From Saccharopolyspora aridisoli (GTDB lineage: Bacteria > Actinomycetota > Actinomycetes > Mycobacteriales > Pseudonocardiaceae), in contig NZ_SMKV01000014.1 in the NCBI RefSeq assembly GCF_004348445.1, positions 1-64,000 of the forward strand: a DNA stretch of 64,000 nucleotides, written 5' to 3'. Below the pieces are notes generated by a model that saw nothing but the letters and a program-made list of their open reading frames with translations, was not told the DNA's origin and ran no database searches. Shown here one piece after another: positions 16,110 through 25,500 of this stretch. The translations under genes were made by a program, and so were the position numbers. Within the stretch, counting starts at the first letter, position 1, and every line of letters begins with the position of its first letter.

Positions 16110-17105
16110 TCATGCACGGAGCGTTTTGGCGTCTCCGAGCGTGGAACAGCCGGCGCACGCCATCGCACGGTCGAGCTCGCCGATGATGCGAGTCAGCACA
16201 GCGTGCGCACCCTGTTCACCGCCGGCGGCGAGCCCGTAGACGACCTGTCGCCCGATGAGGGCTCCATCCGCCCCGAGCGCGAGTGCCCGCAGGACGTCGG
16301 AACCGGTCGTAACGCCCGAGTCGACGAGCAATCCGGGGCCCTCAAGGGTCGTCGCGACGGTGGGAAGCGCTCCTGCGGTGGCCGGCGCGACGTCGGACTG
16401 CCTGCCACCGTGGTTGGACACGATCACGCCGTTGGCACCTGCCCGCATCGCCCGTTGTGCTTGCTCGGCGGTGAGCACGCCCTTGACCCACACCGGCATC
16501 CGAGTCTTACCCACGAGTACTTCCAGGTCGCCCCAGGTAAACGAGGGGTCGATTTCGGCGTCGTCGAGATTGTGGAAGTTCGCAGGCGTAGGAAGCGTGA
16601 ACCCGGTGGTCTGCTCGCGCGCCGAGCCGTGGCGCATCGGGGTGTCGATGGTGACGACAAGTGCGTGGTAGCCAGCCTGTTCGGCACGGTCGATCAGATC
16701 GGCCTGCACGTCCCTGTTACGGATCGGATAGAGCTGAAAGGCCAGATCGGCACCGGCCGCCGCGATGTCCTCGATCGTGCTGGAGGCCATCGTCGAAACG
16801 ACCATCGGCACTCCTGCCTTCTCACAGGCACGGGCGATGGCGAGATCAGCGCCCGGCATGACGGCACCGAGTCCGCCCATCGGGGCCACGGCCACCGGCG
16901 CCATCGACTGGGTGCCCAGAATCGTGGTGAACATGTCCCGCTGCCCAACGTTGGCCGGGAGCCGGTGCGGAAGACGCATCCCCTCCCATGCGTCGAAGTT
17001 GCGGCGGACGGTGCTCTCGGTTCCCGCGCCGCCGGAGACGAAAGCGTACGTCGACGGCGGTAAGACGGACTGCGCGGCGTAGAACTCGGCGTTCGGAGTG
17101 GTCAT
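16110..17105 (-). CDS. FMN-dependent alpha-hydroxy-acid oxidase/dehydrogenase
   Basis: The 331-residue protein has the lactate/glycolate oxidase signature: TYAFVSGGAGTEST near the start, VAPMGGLGAVMPGADLA, FQLYPIRNRD, VVTIDTPMRH, and the active-site block MPVWVKGVLT ... VIVSNHGGRQSD, with Lys, catalytic His and Arg. A C-terminal FMN phosphate site follows (VDSGVTTGSDVLRALALGADG). Oxidases of this family make a 2-oxo acid plus H2O2 from the hydroxy acid; dehydrogenase members use other acceptors. Its ATG overlaps the endolysin stop (ATGA), so it is translated with the lysis gene. It looks intact. Such a gene in a phage late operon is very unusual. Confidence 0.9.
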   Translation of the reverse strand: MTTPNAEFYAAQSVLPPSTYAFVSGGAGTESTVRRNFDAWEGMRLPHRLPANVGQRDMFTTILGTQSMAPVAVAPMGGLGAVMPGADLAIARACEKAGVPMVVSTMASSTIEDIAAAGADLAFQLYPIRNRDVQADLIDRAEQAGYHALVVTIDTPMRHGSAREQTTGFTLPTPANFHNLDDAEIDPSFTWGDLEVLVGKTRMPVWVKGVLTAEQAQRAMRAGANGVIVSNHGGRQSDVAPATAGALPTVATTLEGPGLLVDSGVTTGSDVLRALALGADGALIGRQVVYGLAAGGEQGAHAVLTRIIGELDRAMACAGCSTLGDAKTLRA

Positions 17106-18196
17106 CGACGGGCCTCCTGCTTCGGTGCCGGGGTGGGGACGAGGTAGGTCATGACCGTGCTCAGTACGAGCACGATCGAGGCGGCGACAGGCTCGGGCAT
17201 CTGAACCCCGTAGAGGCTTGCGATCCAGACAGCGACGGTCCCGACGGCGCCGGCAGCGCCACCAGCGGCCACGGTGCGGCTCGGCTTACGCGAGGGCCTC
17301 GGCTCCGAAGCGCCGTCTGGTTTTTCGCCCCCCGACTCCTTCGACTGTGGTGTCTCCGGCGATTCGGGGTGAGGTGGCGGGGCAAGGTTGTCGGAAGGCA
17401 ACGGCTCGGGCCACGGTGCCGGACGTCCGGCCTCCCGCTGGAGTTCCACCACGCGCGCGGTGGTGTCCATGATCGCGTCGCGCAGGTTCGTCCGGTTGGT
17501 GTCCCCGGGAATACGGGACGGTTCGGAACCGGGCTTGAGGAAGATGTGCTCGAAGCTCGCCAACCGCCGGTCGAGGTCGTCGAAGAGGGACTGGACTGTT
17601 TTCTTCGTTCCGGCCCAGTCGGTGAATTCGTCACTGAGTTGCATGTCGTCTCCCGCAGGCGCGGCCATCGCCGAAGCGATGTCGCGCCTGAACTGGTCGA
17701 GGTCAACATGACCGGGGTCGACCTTCCCGGTCACGGAGGTTTCGCGGTGGCCTCGGGCGGCTTCGGCCGGGCGTTGGAGGTGACGCAGCAGGGCGGCGTT
17801 GACCTGCACCGCCGCGGCGTACTGGGCGCGGCTGGGCGGATGCGTCCCGTCGTAGTCCCACTCCACTCCGAGATAGAGGGTGTTGCCATCGCCACCGGGG
17901 TTCGGGCCCGAAGCGCGAGCGCGGCCGGCGTGGTTGGCCCGGCCAGCCGCGATCACGTGGGCGGTGCCGTCTGTTCCGATCACGATGTGGCACAGAGGCC
18001 CCGCTAGGTCCGAACGGCCGTCGATCGTGAGCTGCACGCTCGGTGCGGGGTTGCGTGCGCTGGAGGGTGTGGCGGTGTGGTGGTTGAGCACGCCGATCGG
18101 ACGGGGCGGTGTGCCGCTGACGCTTCGGTTTTGCCAGCCAGGTGCGACGACGGTGCGCACTCCGGCGTCGTGGAGGATGCGTGCGAGGTCGATCAC
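17102..18196 (-). CDS. Endolysin: N-acetylmuramoyl-L-alanine amidase with C-terminal holin-like membrane segments
   Basis: Residues 30-175 form a PGRP/amidase domain (GVLNHHTATP, CHIVIGTDGTAHVIAAGRANHAG, LGVEWDYDG, GHRETS) with Zn-ligand histidines. A charged, Pro-rich linker follows. Residues about 308-355 hold two hydrophobic spans (AVGTVAVWIASLYGV; VAASIVLVLSTVMTYLV) with a basic tail. No separate holin is recognisable nearby, so lytic and membrane functions may be fused. GTG 18196 overlaps the upstream stop. Confidence 0.88.
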   Translation of the reverse strand: MIDLARILHDAGVRTVVAPGWQNRSVSGTPPRPIGVLNHHTATPSSARNPAPSVQLTIDGRSDLAGPLCHIVIGTDGTAHVIAAGRANHAGRARASGPNPGGDGNTLYLGVEWDYDGTHPPSRAQYAAAVQVNAALLRHLQRPAEAARGHRETSVTGKVDPGHVDLDQFRRDIASAMAAPAGDDMQLSDEFTDWAGTKKTVQSLFDDLDRRLASFEHIFLKPGSEPSRIPGDTNRTNLRDAIMDTTARVVELQREAGRPAPWPEPLPSDNLAPPPHPESPETPQSKESGGEKPDGASEPRPSRKPSRTVAAGGAAGAVGTVAVWIASLYGVQMPEPVAASIVLVLSTVMTYLVPTPAPKQEARR

Positions 18197-18327
18197 TGCC
18201 GCTCCTCGTCAAGGAGATCGGTGATGGTTTCGACGGGGCTCGGGGCGGGCGGAAGGCGTCGAGTCAGCTCGTCGAAGGCCCGCTCCAGCGCTCTGATGCG
18301 GCGAGCGAGTTCGTCCTGTGTTGACAT
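18193..18327 (-). CDS. Small charged helical protein, 44 aa
   Basis: ATG 18327 has AGGAG seven bases upstream. The stop overlaps the endolysin start (GTGA). The product is a single amphipathic helix (MSTQDELARRIRALERAF) followed by a Pro-rich hinge. Placed directly before the endolysin, it may be a lysis accessory protein. Confidence 0.65.
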   Translation of the reverse strand: MSTQDELARRIRALERAFDELTRRLPPAPSPVETITDLLDEERQ

Positions 18328-18336
18328 AGTTGTCTC

Positions 18337-19443
18337 CTACGGTGGTGGCATGACGTCCAGGTCGAGGGCGATCTCGGTTGCGCTGGCGTCGGAGAAGCCG
18401 GTTACGCGGCGTCGATAGATGCCGTCGGCAAGCCAGGGGTGCCGGGAAATCGCGATCGTTGGAGCGTCACCGAGCGCCCAGTCATCGAGTCCTGATCCCG
18501 GTTTGTCGAGTCGCAGGTGTGTTTCCCACCGGGTGCCCGGCGCTTGACCTGCGGCGAGGGAAGCGCGGGCGTAGGAGTCGAGAACGTCCTGGCGTCGCTC
18601 TGACACGTGCTCGGTGTTGACCACGTCCACCGGGGGCGTTCCTGGCCGGTCCACGGCGGCGACCCCGGTCAGGAGGTCTCGGCCTCCGCCGGCGCCCTTG
18701 ACCCATACCCGGGCGGCCGGGGTTCGGCTGCCATCGATGTCGAGATCGATCGCCCCGATCGCGGCGCCGTAGTCCCACACGAGCGCGGTGTCGCGCGCCC
18801 CGAGAAGCGGGTCTCCGAGATCGAGCACCCATTCCACTCGGGTTCCGCCGTCGACCAGCCGTGGCTGGAACTCGAACTCCGGACCGTCTTCCCGAGTGGA
18901 TAGATCCCGCAGCCGCTCCCAGACGTTGGCCAGGTCGTAGCCGTAGTAGGTGACCGACTCCGGACCGGGCTCGGGCTCCGGCAGCACGATCGGCAGGCCG
19001 TAGCCGCGCTGGGCAAGGTTGGCCCGCACCAACTCCCCCATCAGTCCACGCACCGAGAGGTCTCGGAGCACCAGGTCCTCAGAAGGGTCGGTGATTGCCG
19101 TGTGGCCGCGAGGATTGCGCAGTACCCGGCGGTCGAACTCCGACCCGATGCCGGCACCGGAGACCGAGAGCGTGCGCGCGGAATCAGTGAACTGCCAGGT
19201 GCGCACTGGCCCGGCCTGCACGACGTGATCGCCGTAGCACACCACCCAGGAGTAGGCGCCGGTCTCGGTGAACTCGTGCAGGTCGGCGGCCGTGTTTGCG
19301 CCGGTGCCGAGGTAGACCTCGACGGTGTAACTGCCGGGGTCGGAGATTCGGCGCTCGAACTTCGGCACGTCAGAGATCCGGATGTCGCCGACGATCTGTC
19401 CGGTGGTAGTTCGTGCGACGAGCACGCGCCATTCGTCGATCAT
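18337..19443 (-). CDS. Minor tail protein (tail-tip type)
   Basis: The 368-residue product starts MIDEWRVLVARTTTGQIVGD and contains VPKFERRISDPGSYTVEV, a GAGIGSEFDRR segment and a late IYRRRVTGFSDA region. This pattern matches siphoviral proteins after the distal tail protein (Siphovirus ReqiPepy6 gp37-like). It lies between other tail genes. The start at 19443 is chosen from a GAGG upstream and the short gap to the preceding gene. Confidence 0.75.
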   Translation of the reverse strand: MIDEWRVLVARTTTGQIVGDIRISDVPKFERRISDPGSYTVEVYLGTGANTAADLHEFTETGAYSWVVCYGDHVVQAGPVRTWQFTDSARTLSVSGAGIGSEFDRRVLRNPRGHTAITDPSEDLVLRDLSVRGLMGELVRANLAQRGYGLPIVLPEPEPGPESVTYYGYDLANVWERLRDLSTREDGPEFEFQPRLVDGGTRVEWVLDLGDPLLGARDTALVWDYGAAIGAIDLDIDGSRTPAARVWVKGAGGGRDLLTGVAAVDRPGTPPVDVVNTEHVSERRQDVLDSYARASLAAGQAPGTRWETHLRLDKPGSGLDDWALGDAPTIAISRHPWLADGIYRRRVTGFSDASATEIALDLDVMPPP

Positions 19444-19453
19444 GGGCGCCGCC

Positions 19454-20632
19454 TCACAGACGCCGAGACAACGGCCAGACCTCGACGGACAGGAGGTTGT
19501 CGCCGACGTCGTCACCGCGGTAGGCCGCTCCGAACTCCGGGTTGTTGGTGCGGATGACCTGGACGGTGAGGAAGACCTGGATCTCGCCGGTAAACGGGCC
19601 GTTTCGCAGTGGCGGAACGCCGAAAACGTGGCGGGAGTCGGCGTCGGTGTTGCCGGTCTCGTATCCGGTCCAGTTCACTGCTGGTCCGGTGTTGGGGTCG
19701 TGGACCTTGATGTGGACATCGACGGCGGTGTTCGGACTTTGCCGCGTAACGACCCGACCGGTCGGATAGATGCTGTAGGGCACGCCGGGGTCGGGGATCG
19801 TCACGCTGCACACCTCGCGCAGCGCACCTCCGCCGCGAAGCCACAGCCAGTCGCCGGGGCCGGGCGAGGCGGTGTGCGTGGCGGCGTTGTGAACCCCGTG
19901 CCATCCGTGACGGGTCCGGTCCTCGCCACCGCCCTGCCACACCTGGGCGGCGAAGGCCGATTCGGTGACCCACCGCTGTTCCCCGGGGAATGCGCCGGGC
20001 TGCCGGAAGGCGGGTGAGTCTGCGCGAGCGTCCCGGCCGTGCAGTACTCGCAGACCACCTCGGGTGGCCAGGCCGGGCCCGCGCAGGTCGGTGATCTGTT
20101 CGGCGGTGATTTGGGTCGTGTCGGCCTGTACCCGGACTTGGGCGAGCGGAATCCACCCGATGCCGTCGGGCTCCGGAGCCACGGGGGTTGTCGGCGAGGG
20201 GTCGCCGGTCCACACCTCGATGCAGAAGTGTCGGCCCTTCGACGGCAGCAGGGTCTCGCTGATGTCGTCGTACACGCGAGCCACGACGAGGTCGATCCGG
20301 TTCATGTACCGGCTGGCCGGTTCCAGGTGCAGGCGGGCGGTGCGGTTGAGCGTGCAGATGTACGGGCCGTCTTCGGTCGCGATCACGCAGTTGCCGGGCT
20401 CGACGGTGAGGCTCATCGACTGCGCTGCCTGCACCCGCAGGCCCGTGTGGCAGGAGCCGTCGAAGCCTTCGCTGTCGCCGGAGAGCAGCACGCCGGCTCG
20501 GACATCGATAGGTTCATGCGGCGCTGGTGCCAGCAGGGCGGAGAAGGCCATACGCGCGTCACGCAGGCCGATCTGCCCTTCGACGGCCCACGGGTCAACA
20601 TCCGAGGTCACGTACATGCCGATGGTGGACAT
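19454..20632 (-). CDS. Minor tail or receptor-binding protein, 392 aa
   Basis: AGGGAG precedes the ATG. The N-terminus (MSTIGMYVTSDVDPWAVEGQ) and the middle resemble actinophage minor tail proteins; the C-terminal half (VTIPDPGVPYSIYPTGRVVT onwards) is a beta-rich domain suited to host binding. Role inferred from position after the distal tail gene. Confidence 0.65.
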   Translation of the reverse strand: MSTIGMYVTSDVDPWAVEGQIGLRDARMAFSALLAPAPHEPIDVRAGVLLSGDSEGFDGSCHTGLRVQAAQSMSLTVEPGNCVIATEDGPYICTLNRTARLHLEPASRYMNRIDLVVARVYDDISETLLPSKGRHFCIEVWTGDPSPTTPVAPEPDGIGWIPLAQVRVQADTTQITAEQITDLRGPGLATRGGLRVLHGRDARADSPAFRQPGAFPGEQRWVTESAFAAQVWQGGGEDRTRHGWHGVHNAATHTASPGPGDWLWLRGGGALREVCSVTIPDPGVPYSIYPTGRVVTRQSPNTAVDVHIKVHDPNTGPAVNWTGYETGNTDADSRHVFGVPPLRNGPFTGEIQVFLTVQVIRTNNPEFGAAYRGDDVGDNLLSVEVWPLSRRL

Positions 20633-20664
20633 GGGGAAACTCCCTGAGAAGTAAGAGGTGGGGT

Positions 20665-21573
20665 TCAGAACCAGGCGTGCCGCCAGGCCGCTTCGAGGTG
20701 GCCTTCGGCACCGGTAGGGCCGTCGTGCCCGAGTCGCACGCAGAGCCGTCCGGGCTCGCCGTCGAAACTCGCCGCGGGGATGACGAACCGGTCGAACTGT
20801 GCTGGGAAGATCCGGCCTCGTACGGGGGTACGGCCGTCAAGCAGAGCGGTGGGCACCGCCGGGTCGATCACGAGCGTCTGGCCTTCGTTCAGGGCCGCGT
20901 CGTAGGCCAGAACTGCTGTACTGCCACCCGTATTGACGGTCAGCCTTGGCCGGTGCAGCGGCCCATGCAGGCTGTACAGCGGTGCGCTCGGTGCGGTGCC
21001 CTCGTTGATGAGGACCATCGCCCCCGAGCTCGCACCCAAGCCAAATCGCAGTCCGTGCTGGAAGTTCAGGCCGTCGCCGAACTTCAACCCACCTCTGCCC
21101 TGCGAGGGCAGTCCGATGTCACTGCGGTGCCACGCCAGCGAGTAGCGGCGCGGGTCCGGTGCGACTACCTGAAGCGACCACTCGAACCCGAACGCCGCCG
21201 TTTCGGTCGGCTTGGTCAAGATCTGGTCGTCTAGGTAGACCTCGCAGGTCAGCGCCCCGATCTCCGAGTAGCAAGTCAAGGCCATCGGGATAGTCGGGTC
21301 GCTGAGTAAGCCGGTAAGCGCAGCCGAGGCGCGGCGTAACGCCGCAGCGTCGGGTGCGAATGCCTGGCCCTCCAACGTGATCGTGCGCTCGGATTTCCAA
21401 CCGGGAGAGCGGAACGCGCCGTGTGTGGCTAACTGGGGGTTGATTTCCGCGTTGGTAGCAGGCGTTGCCCAAAATCCCTCTTCACTGGTCAGAATCCAGT
21501 GCACGCCTCGGCGATCCGGCTGCTCCGGGTCGAACGTCAGAGGACCGAGGCTCCAGATCGGAGAGCCATCCAC
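20665..21573 (-). CDS. Distal tail (Dit-like) protein
   Basis: GTG 21573 follows AAAGGAGG; 302 residues. The N-terminal half matches the siphovirus tail-domain pattern (TLEGQAFAPDAAALRRASAA, LTCYSEIGALTCEVYLDD, FGFEWSLQVVAPDPRRYS). A C-terminal carbohydrate-binding-like region follows. It comes after the tape measure, as Dit genes do, with the plus-strand gene at 21672 wedged between. Confidence 0.8.
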   Translation of the reverse strand: MDGSPIWSLGPLTFDPEQPDRRGVHWILTSEEGFWATPATNAEINPQLATHGAFRSPGWKSERTITLEGQAFAPDAAALRRASAALTGLLSDPTIPMALTCYSEIGALTCEVYLDDQILTKPTETAAFGFEWSLQVVAPDPRRYSLAWHRSDIGLPSQGRGGLKFGDGLNFQHGLRFGLGASSGAMVLINEGTAPSAPLYSLHGPLHRPRLTVNTGGSTAVLAYDAALNEGQTLVIDPAVPTALLDGRTPVRGRIFPAQFDRFVIPAASFDGEPGRLCVRLGHDGPTGAEGHLEAAWRHAWF

Positions 21574-21671
21574 AAGCAGCCTCCTTTCATGAGATTCGGG
21601 CGAGTAGCCTGTGTGAGAGTCAGTAGTCGGCGACCATCGCGGTAGTTCCACTCAAGGGAAGAGCTCGGAAA

Positions 21672-22559
21672 GTGACGAGAAGGACCAGAGAGCATGTCAT
21701 CGCAGATCAGGCCGTTGCCGCCGTCCGCAGGATCTGGAACAAGCAAGGCGCCGCAGTTGACGAGATTCATAAGGATTACGGCGAAGACCTTTATGTGAAG
21801 ACCTGTATCCGTGGCCGTGTTGACCCGAAGCCGATTTGGGTCCAGGTCAAAGGCACCGAGCGCGACTGTATGAACGAGACCAAAAAGCTTCCGTCGGTCA
21901 AGCTTGGTGTTCGTCAGTTGATCCGCTGGTCGCGTTTCCAGGAGCTTGTCGTCGTCGTTCTCTGGGACGTATCCAACGACGTCGGCTGGTATTCCATACC
22001 AGATGACCACGGGTTTGACTATGCAAATCTCCTTGATTCAGGAACCGCCCATGTCAGCCTAAACTTCTCCCGCGATGACAAATTTGACGTCGCCGCAGCG
22101 GATTTGCTCGCCTGGGACGCGAGACTTGCTGCAGCGAACAGGCTTTTGGAGTCTCAGAGAGCCCGAGAAAGCCTCATCGAGGACTCCGCAGGAGAAGAAG
22201 GGAACGAGCTCACACAACGCATTCAAGGCGAGATGGGGCTTCAGCTCACCGACATCATGTACGACCTGGGCCTGGTTCGCCGGGAGGGAGAAGGTGGCCG
22301 ATTAACCACTTTGGATTCTACTTTCCACGATACACTGGTAGACGCCCTAGAAACCAACCTTCGCAGCCAAGAGGAATACAAAGAATTCGGAAGCTTTAGC
22401 CGGGCTGTAGACGCCGCTATCGCCTCCACGCTGCTCACTGGATTATCAATGCCTCCTCAAGCGCGCATGCCCGTGAGATTGTTTTATGAGATGGTTTACC
22501 TCATAAAACTGATGAAATTCGAGAACGTTCCCAGGTTTTGGGATAATTCTGTGCAGTAG
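21672..22559 (+). CDS. DUF4365-like protein, probable phage-carried defence or exclusion gene
   Basis: The N-terminal half reads DEIHKDYGEDLYVK ... PIWVQVKGTER, the D...(E/Q)xK core of DUF4365, a PD-(D/E)XK-like fold often found in defence loci. The C-terminal half is helical and unassigned. It lies on the opposite strand between tape measure and distal tail genes and is less GC-rich than both, which marks it as a moron with its own promoter in 21574-21671. The nuclease function is inferred. Confidence 0.7.
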   Translation: MTRRTREHVIADQAVAAVRRIWNKQGAAVDEIHKDYGEDLYVKTCIRGRVDPKPIWVQVKGTERDCMNETKKLPSVKLGVRQLIRWSRFQELVVVVLWDVSNDVGWYSIPDDHGFDYANLLDSGTAHVSLNFSRDDKFDVAAADLLAWDARLAAANRLLESQRARESLIEDSAGEEGNELTQRIQGEMGLQLTDIMYDLGLVRREGEGGRLTTLDSTFHDTLVDALETNLRSQEEYKEFGSFSRAVDAAIASTLLTGLSMPPQARMPVRLFYEMVYLIKLMKFENVPRFWDNSVQ

Positions 22560-22573
22560 CTTGAAGCCTCTTC

Positions 22574-25500
22574 CTACAAACGTGAGCGGATGCGCAGGTG
22601 CCGGTCGACGGCGTGCGCGATGTGCTCAGGTGATGCGCCAGTGCGAGCGTGGACCGTGATCTGTGGTGACCACACCTGTTGGGCGGGAGACACCATCTGC
22701 TTGCCGTCACGCGGGAGTACGCGCGGTGGCGGCGTGGTGTTGTTGTAAGCCACGGGTCGTCCGACGAGGCCACCGGAGGCCATGCCTACCAACTGTTGTT
22801 GCTTGGGCAGTAGTGCGTAGCCCATCCGGCTGGCGGTTTTGGCCAAGATCGCCTGTGAGCGTGCGGAGTTGTTGACGGGGATGTACGCCTCGTCGCCGCG
22901 CATCCTGTCGCCGACTACACGCCAGGTCTGCGGCGGGACGACCTGGGCGACCGGTCGCATGGGTTTGAGTCCGGCGATGCCGCCGGTGGCGAAGGGCTGC
23001 ACGAGTCCGCCGGTGGCGTTGCCCAAGGGCAATGGTGGTGCGTTTGGGTCTTTCGGTGGAGGCTGGACGGCGTCGATGATCTGACGGGTGTAGACGGTGA
23101 TCCATTGGGATTCGGGGAGTCCCTCGATCGAGGCGCGCAGTGCGTTGATGCGGGCGGTGGCCTCGTCGGCGCCGTTGACCCCGAGGAAGACGCGCTTCTC
23201 ACCCGGAAGCACGAGTACGGCGTGACCGAACCGGTCGGTTTCCATCCGTGCGCCGATCGCGCCGAGCGCGGAGGAATTCAGGTTCGCCAGGTATTGGCGC
23301 AAGGCGACCGGAGCAGCTGTTCCGGCCTGCATGACCAGGTTCGCAAGCGTCTGGTTAAACGCCGCGGTGGCCATCCGGTCCCGGTCGTTCGCCGTCGCCC
23401 CCTGGGCTTGGGCCACGGCCTTGTCGCGTGCAGCTTGGGCCGCACGCAACATCGACTGCTCCAACTGCTGATCAGCGACGGTGGCCTGCATGCTGCCCGC
23501 CCCATATTGGGCGACTGCTGCTGCCGCCTGTTGCTGGGCCTGCGTGACCGCAGTCAACGCCTGGCGCAGCGCTAAGTCCTTGTCCAGCGCCGAGATCGCC
23601 TGCAACTGCTGCTCGACCATTCGATCCGTGTGGGACTTGGTCGCGGCAGCAGCGGCAGCCTGCTCCTGTTCAACCCGGTCCGTTGCCGCGGCCACAGCCT
23701 GTTGGGCTTGAGCGGCGGCAGCCGAGGCCGGGCCGTGTTGCTGGACGGCTAAGGCGTAGTCGTTTTGAGCGCGGGTGAGGTCGGTCTGCGCTTGTTGCAG
23801 AGGCGTCATCGCCGTGTAGAGCTCGTTCGCTTTGGCTTTGGCCTCGTCGAGGGTGGTCGTGAACTGGCCCTTGATCCACTGTCCCGGTCCGCCAAAGGCG
23901 TCCAGCCATCCCAGCCCGGTCAGCGAGTTGTCCTCGTTGATCGAGGTGATGGCTTGCTGTGCCGCGCTGCCGCCCTTGAGCAGTGAGTTCGCGGCCTCAT
24001 CGGCGTTGGTGGCCACCGCATCCAGAGCGAGGGCCGCGCCACCGATCACCGCACCGGCGACCGGGACCACGCTGATGAGTCGGGAGAACCCGGCGGCGAC
24101 ACCGCCGACTGCTGTGGTGACGCGCTGGCCTGCGGTGACGCTGCCGGTCATCGAGGTCGCGACGGCTCCCATCGCGGCGCCGGCGGCTGTGGCGCGCGCC
24201 TGCCAGGTTGTCATCAGCCCGGCGAGGGCCTGCCAGCCAGCCCGCGCGGAGGTGATCGCGGCGGCGACACCGCCGATGCCGCGACCGAGCGCGACGAACC
24301 CGGCAAGGGCGATGGCTGCTGCGGCGATGACCTGGGTGAGCGCTGGGTTGGCCGAGGCGAATCCGCCGACGAGTTCGGCGAGGTTGCCGACCATCCCGGC
24401 CACCGCGATTCCGAGCGGGGCGAGGGTGTTGAGCAGTTCAGCGACGCCGGTTGCGGTCTGCACGGCGATGGCGCCGAACTCGGCGAGCCGGTCGCTCATT
24501 TGTGAGAACCACACGCCGAGCGCTCCACTGGCGCGTTGGGTCTGGTTGAACTGGTTGACCAGGATCGCCTGGGATTCGACCCACTGGGCGAAGGTGTCGA
24601 GCATCGGCATGGCTGCCGCCGTGATCGAGCGAAGCGCGTCAGCCAAGGCGAGCCCTGCTCCTCCCAGCGAGGCCATGATGCGGTTGTTGGCCTCGGCCAC
24701 GAGCGTGAAGTCGTTGCTCCACAGCGGGGTGGTCGCCAGCTGCGCCGAGCGCTTGGCGACCTCGCCGAGCACCTGCCCTGTGGAGACCAAGGCGTGGTTG
24801 AGCTGCGGCGCGAGGCGCATAAGCTGCCCGAGTGCGTCGCGGATGGGTGGAAGCATCTCGGCCTGCACGCTGTCGCCGACGGTGCGCATGGTCGGTAGCA
24901 GTTCGCCGCTGACGAAGGTCACGAACTGGCGGCCGGCGGGGGTCAACGACGCGAGCGCGTCGTTCATCTTGTCGAGCTGTTCCTTGGTCGCGCCGGGATC
25001 GGTGAGATTGTCCAGCCGAACGGTTTCCATCACCTTCACGGCCTCGCCGATGCCGTTGAACCCGGCGATGGCGGCACCGGCGACCTGTCCGATCCCGACC
25101 AGGGACGCTGGTACGGCCGCGAGTCCGGCAGCCGCAGCCGGGGCTGCCGCGCCGAGCATGGACAGCCCCGCCGAGAGCAGACCGAGGACGTTGATCGCGC
25201 GCTCGGCGCCCTCGACGTCGGCGCGCAGGGCGAGCTTGCGGCCGTCGATCTCGTCGGCGCGTTCGCGGAGTTCTTCGAGCTTGGCCTGCGCGATCGCCGT
25301 GTCGGCATCCACGCTCAAGGCGGTGTGCTCCCACTGCGCGCGCGCCTTGTCGATCTGAGCCTGCGCACGGGAGATGTCGGCGTCGACTTGCACTTCGACG
25401 CCGCGCTTCTGCGCGTTGAGCTTGGCAAGCTGCGCCTCGGCCTTGGTGATCTCCGCGGTGACGTCGATCTGCTTCTCGTCGCGTTGTTTGACCAGCGCGG

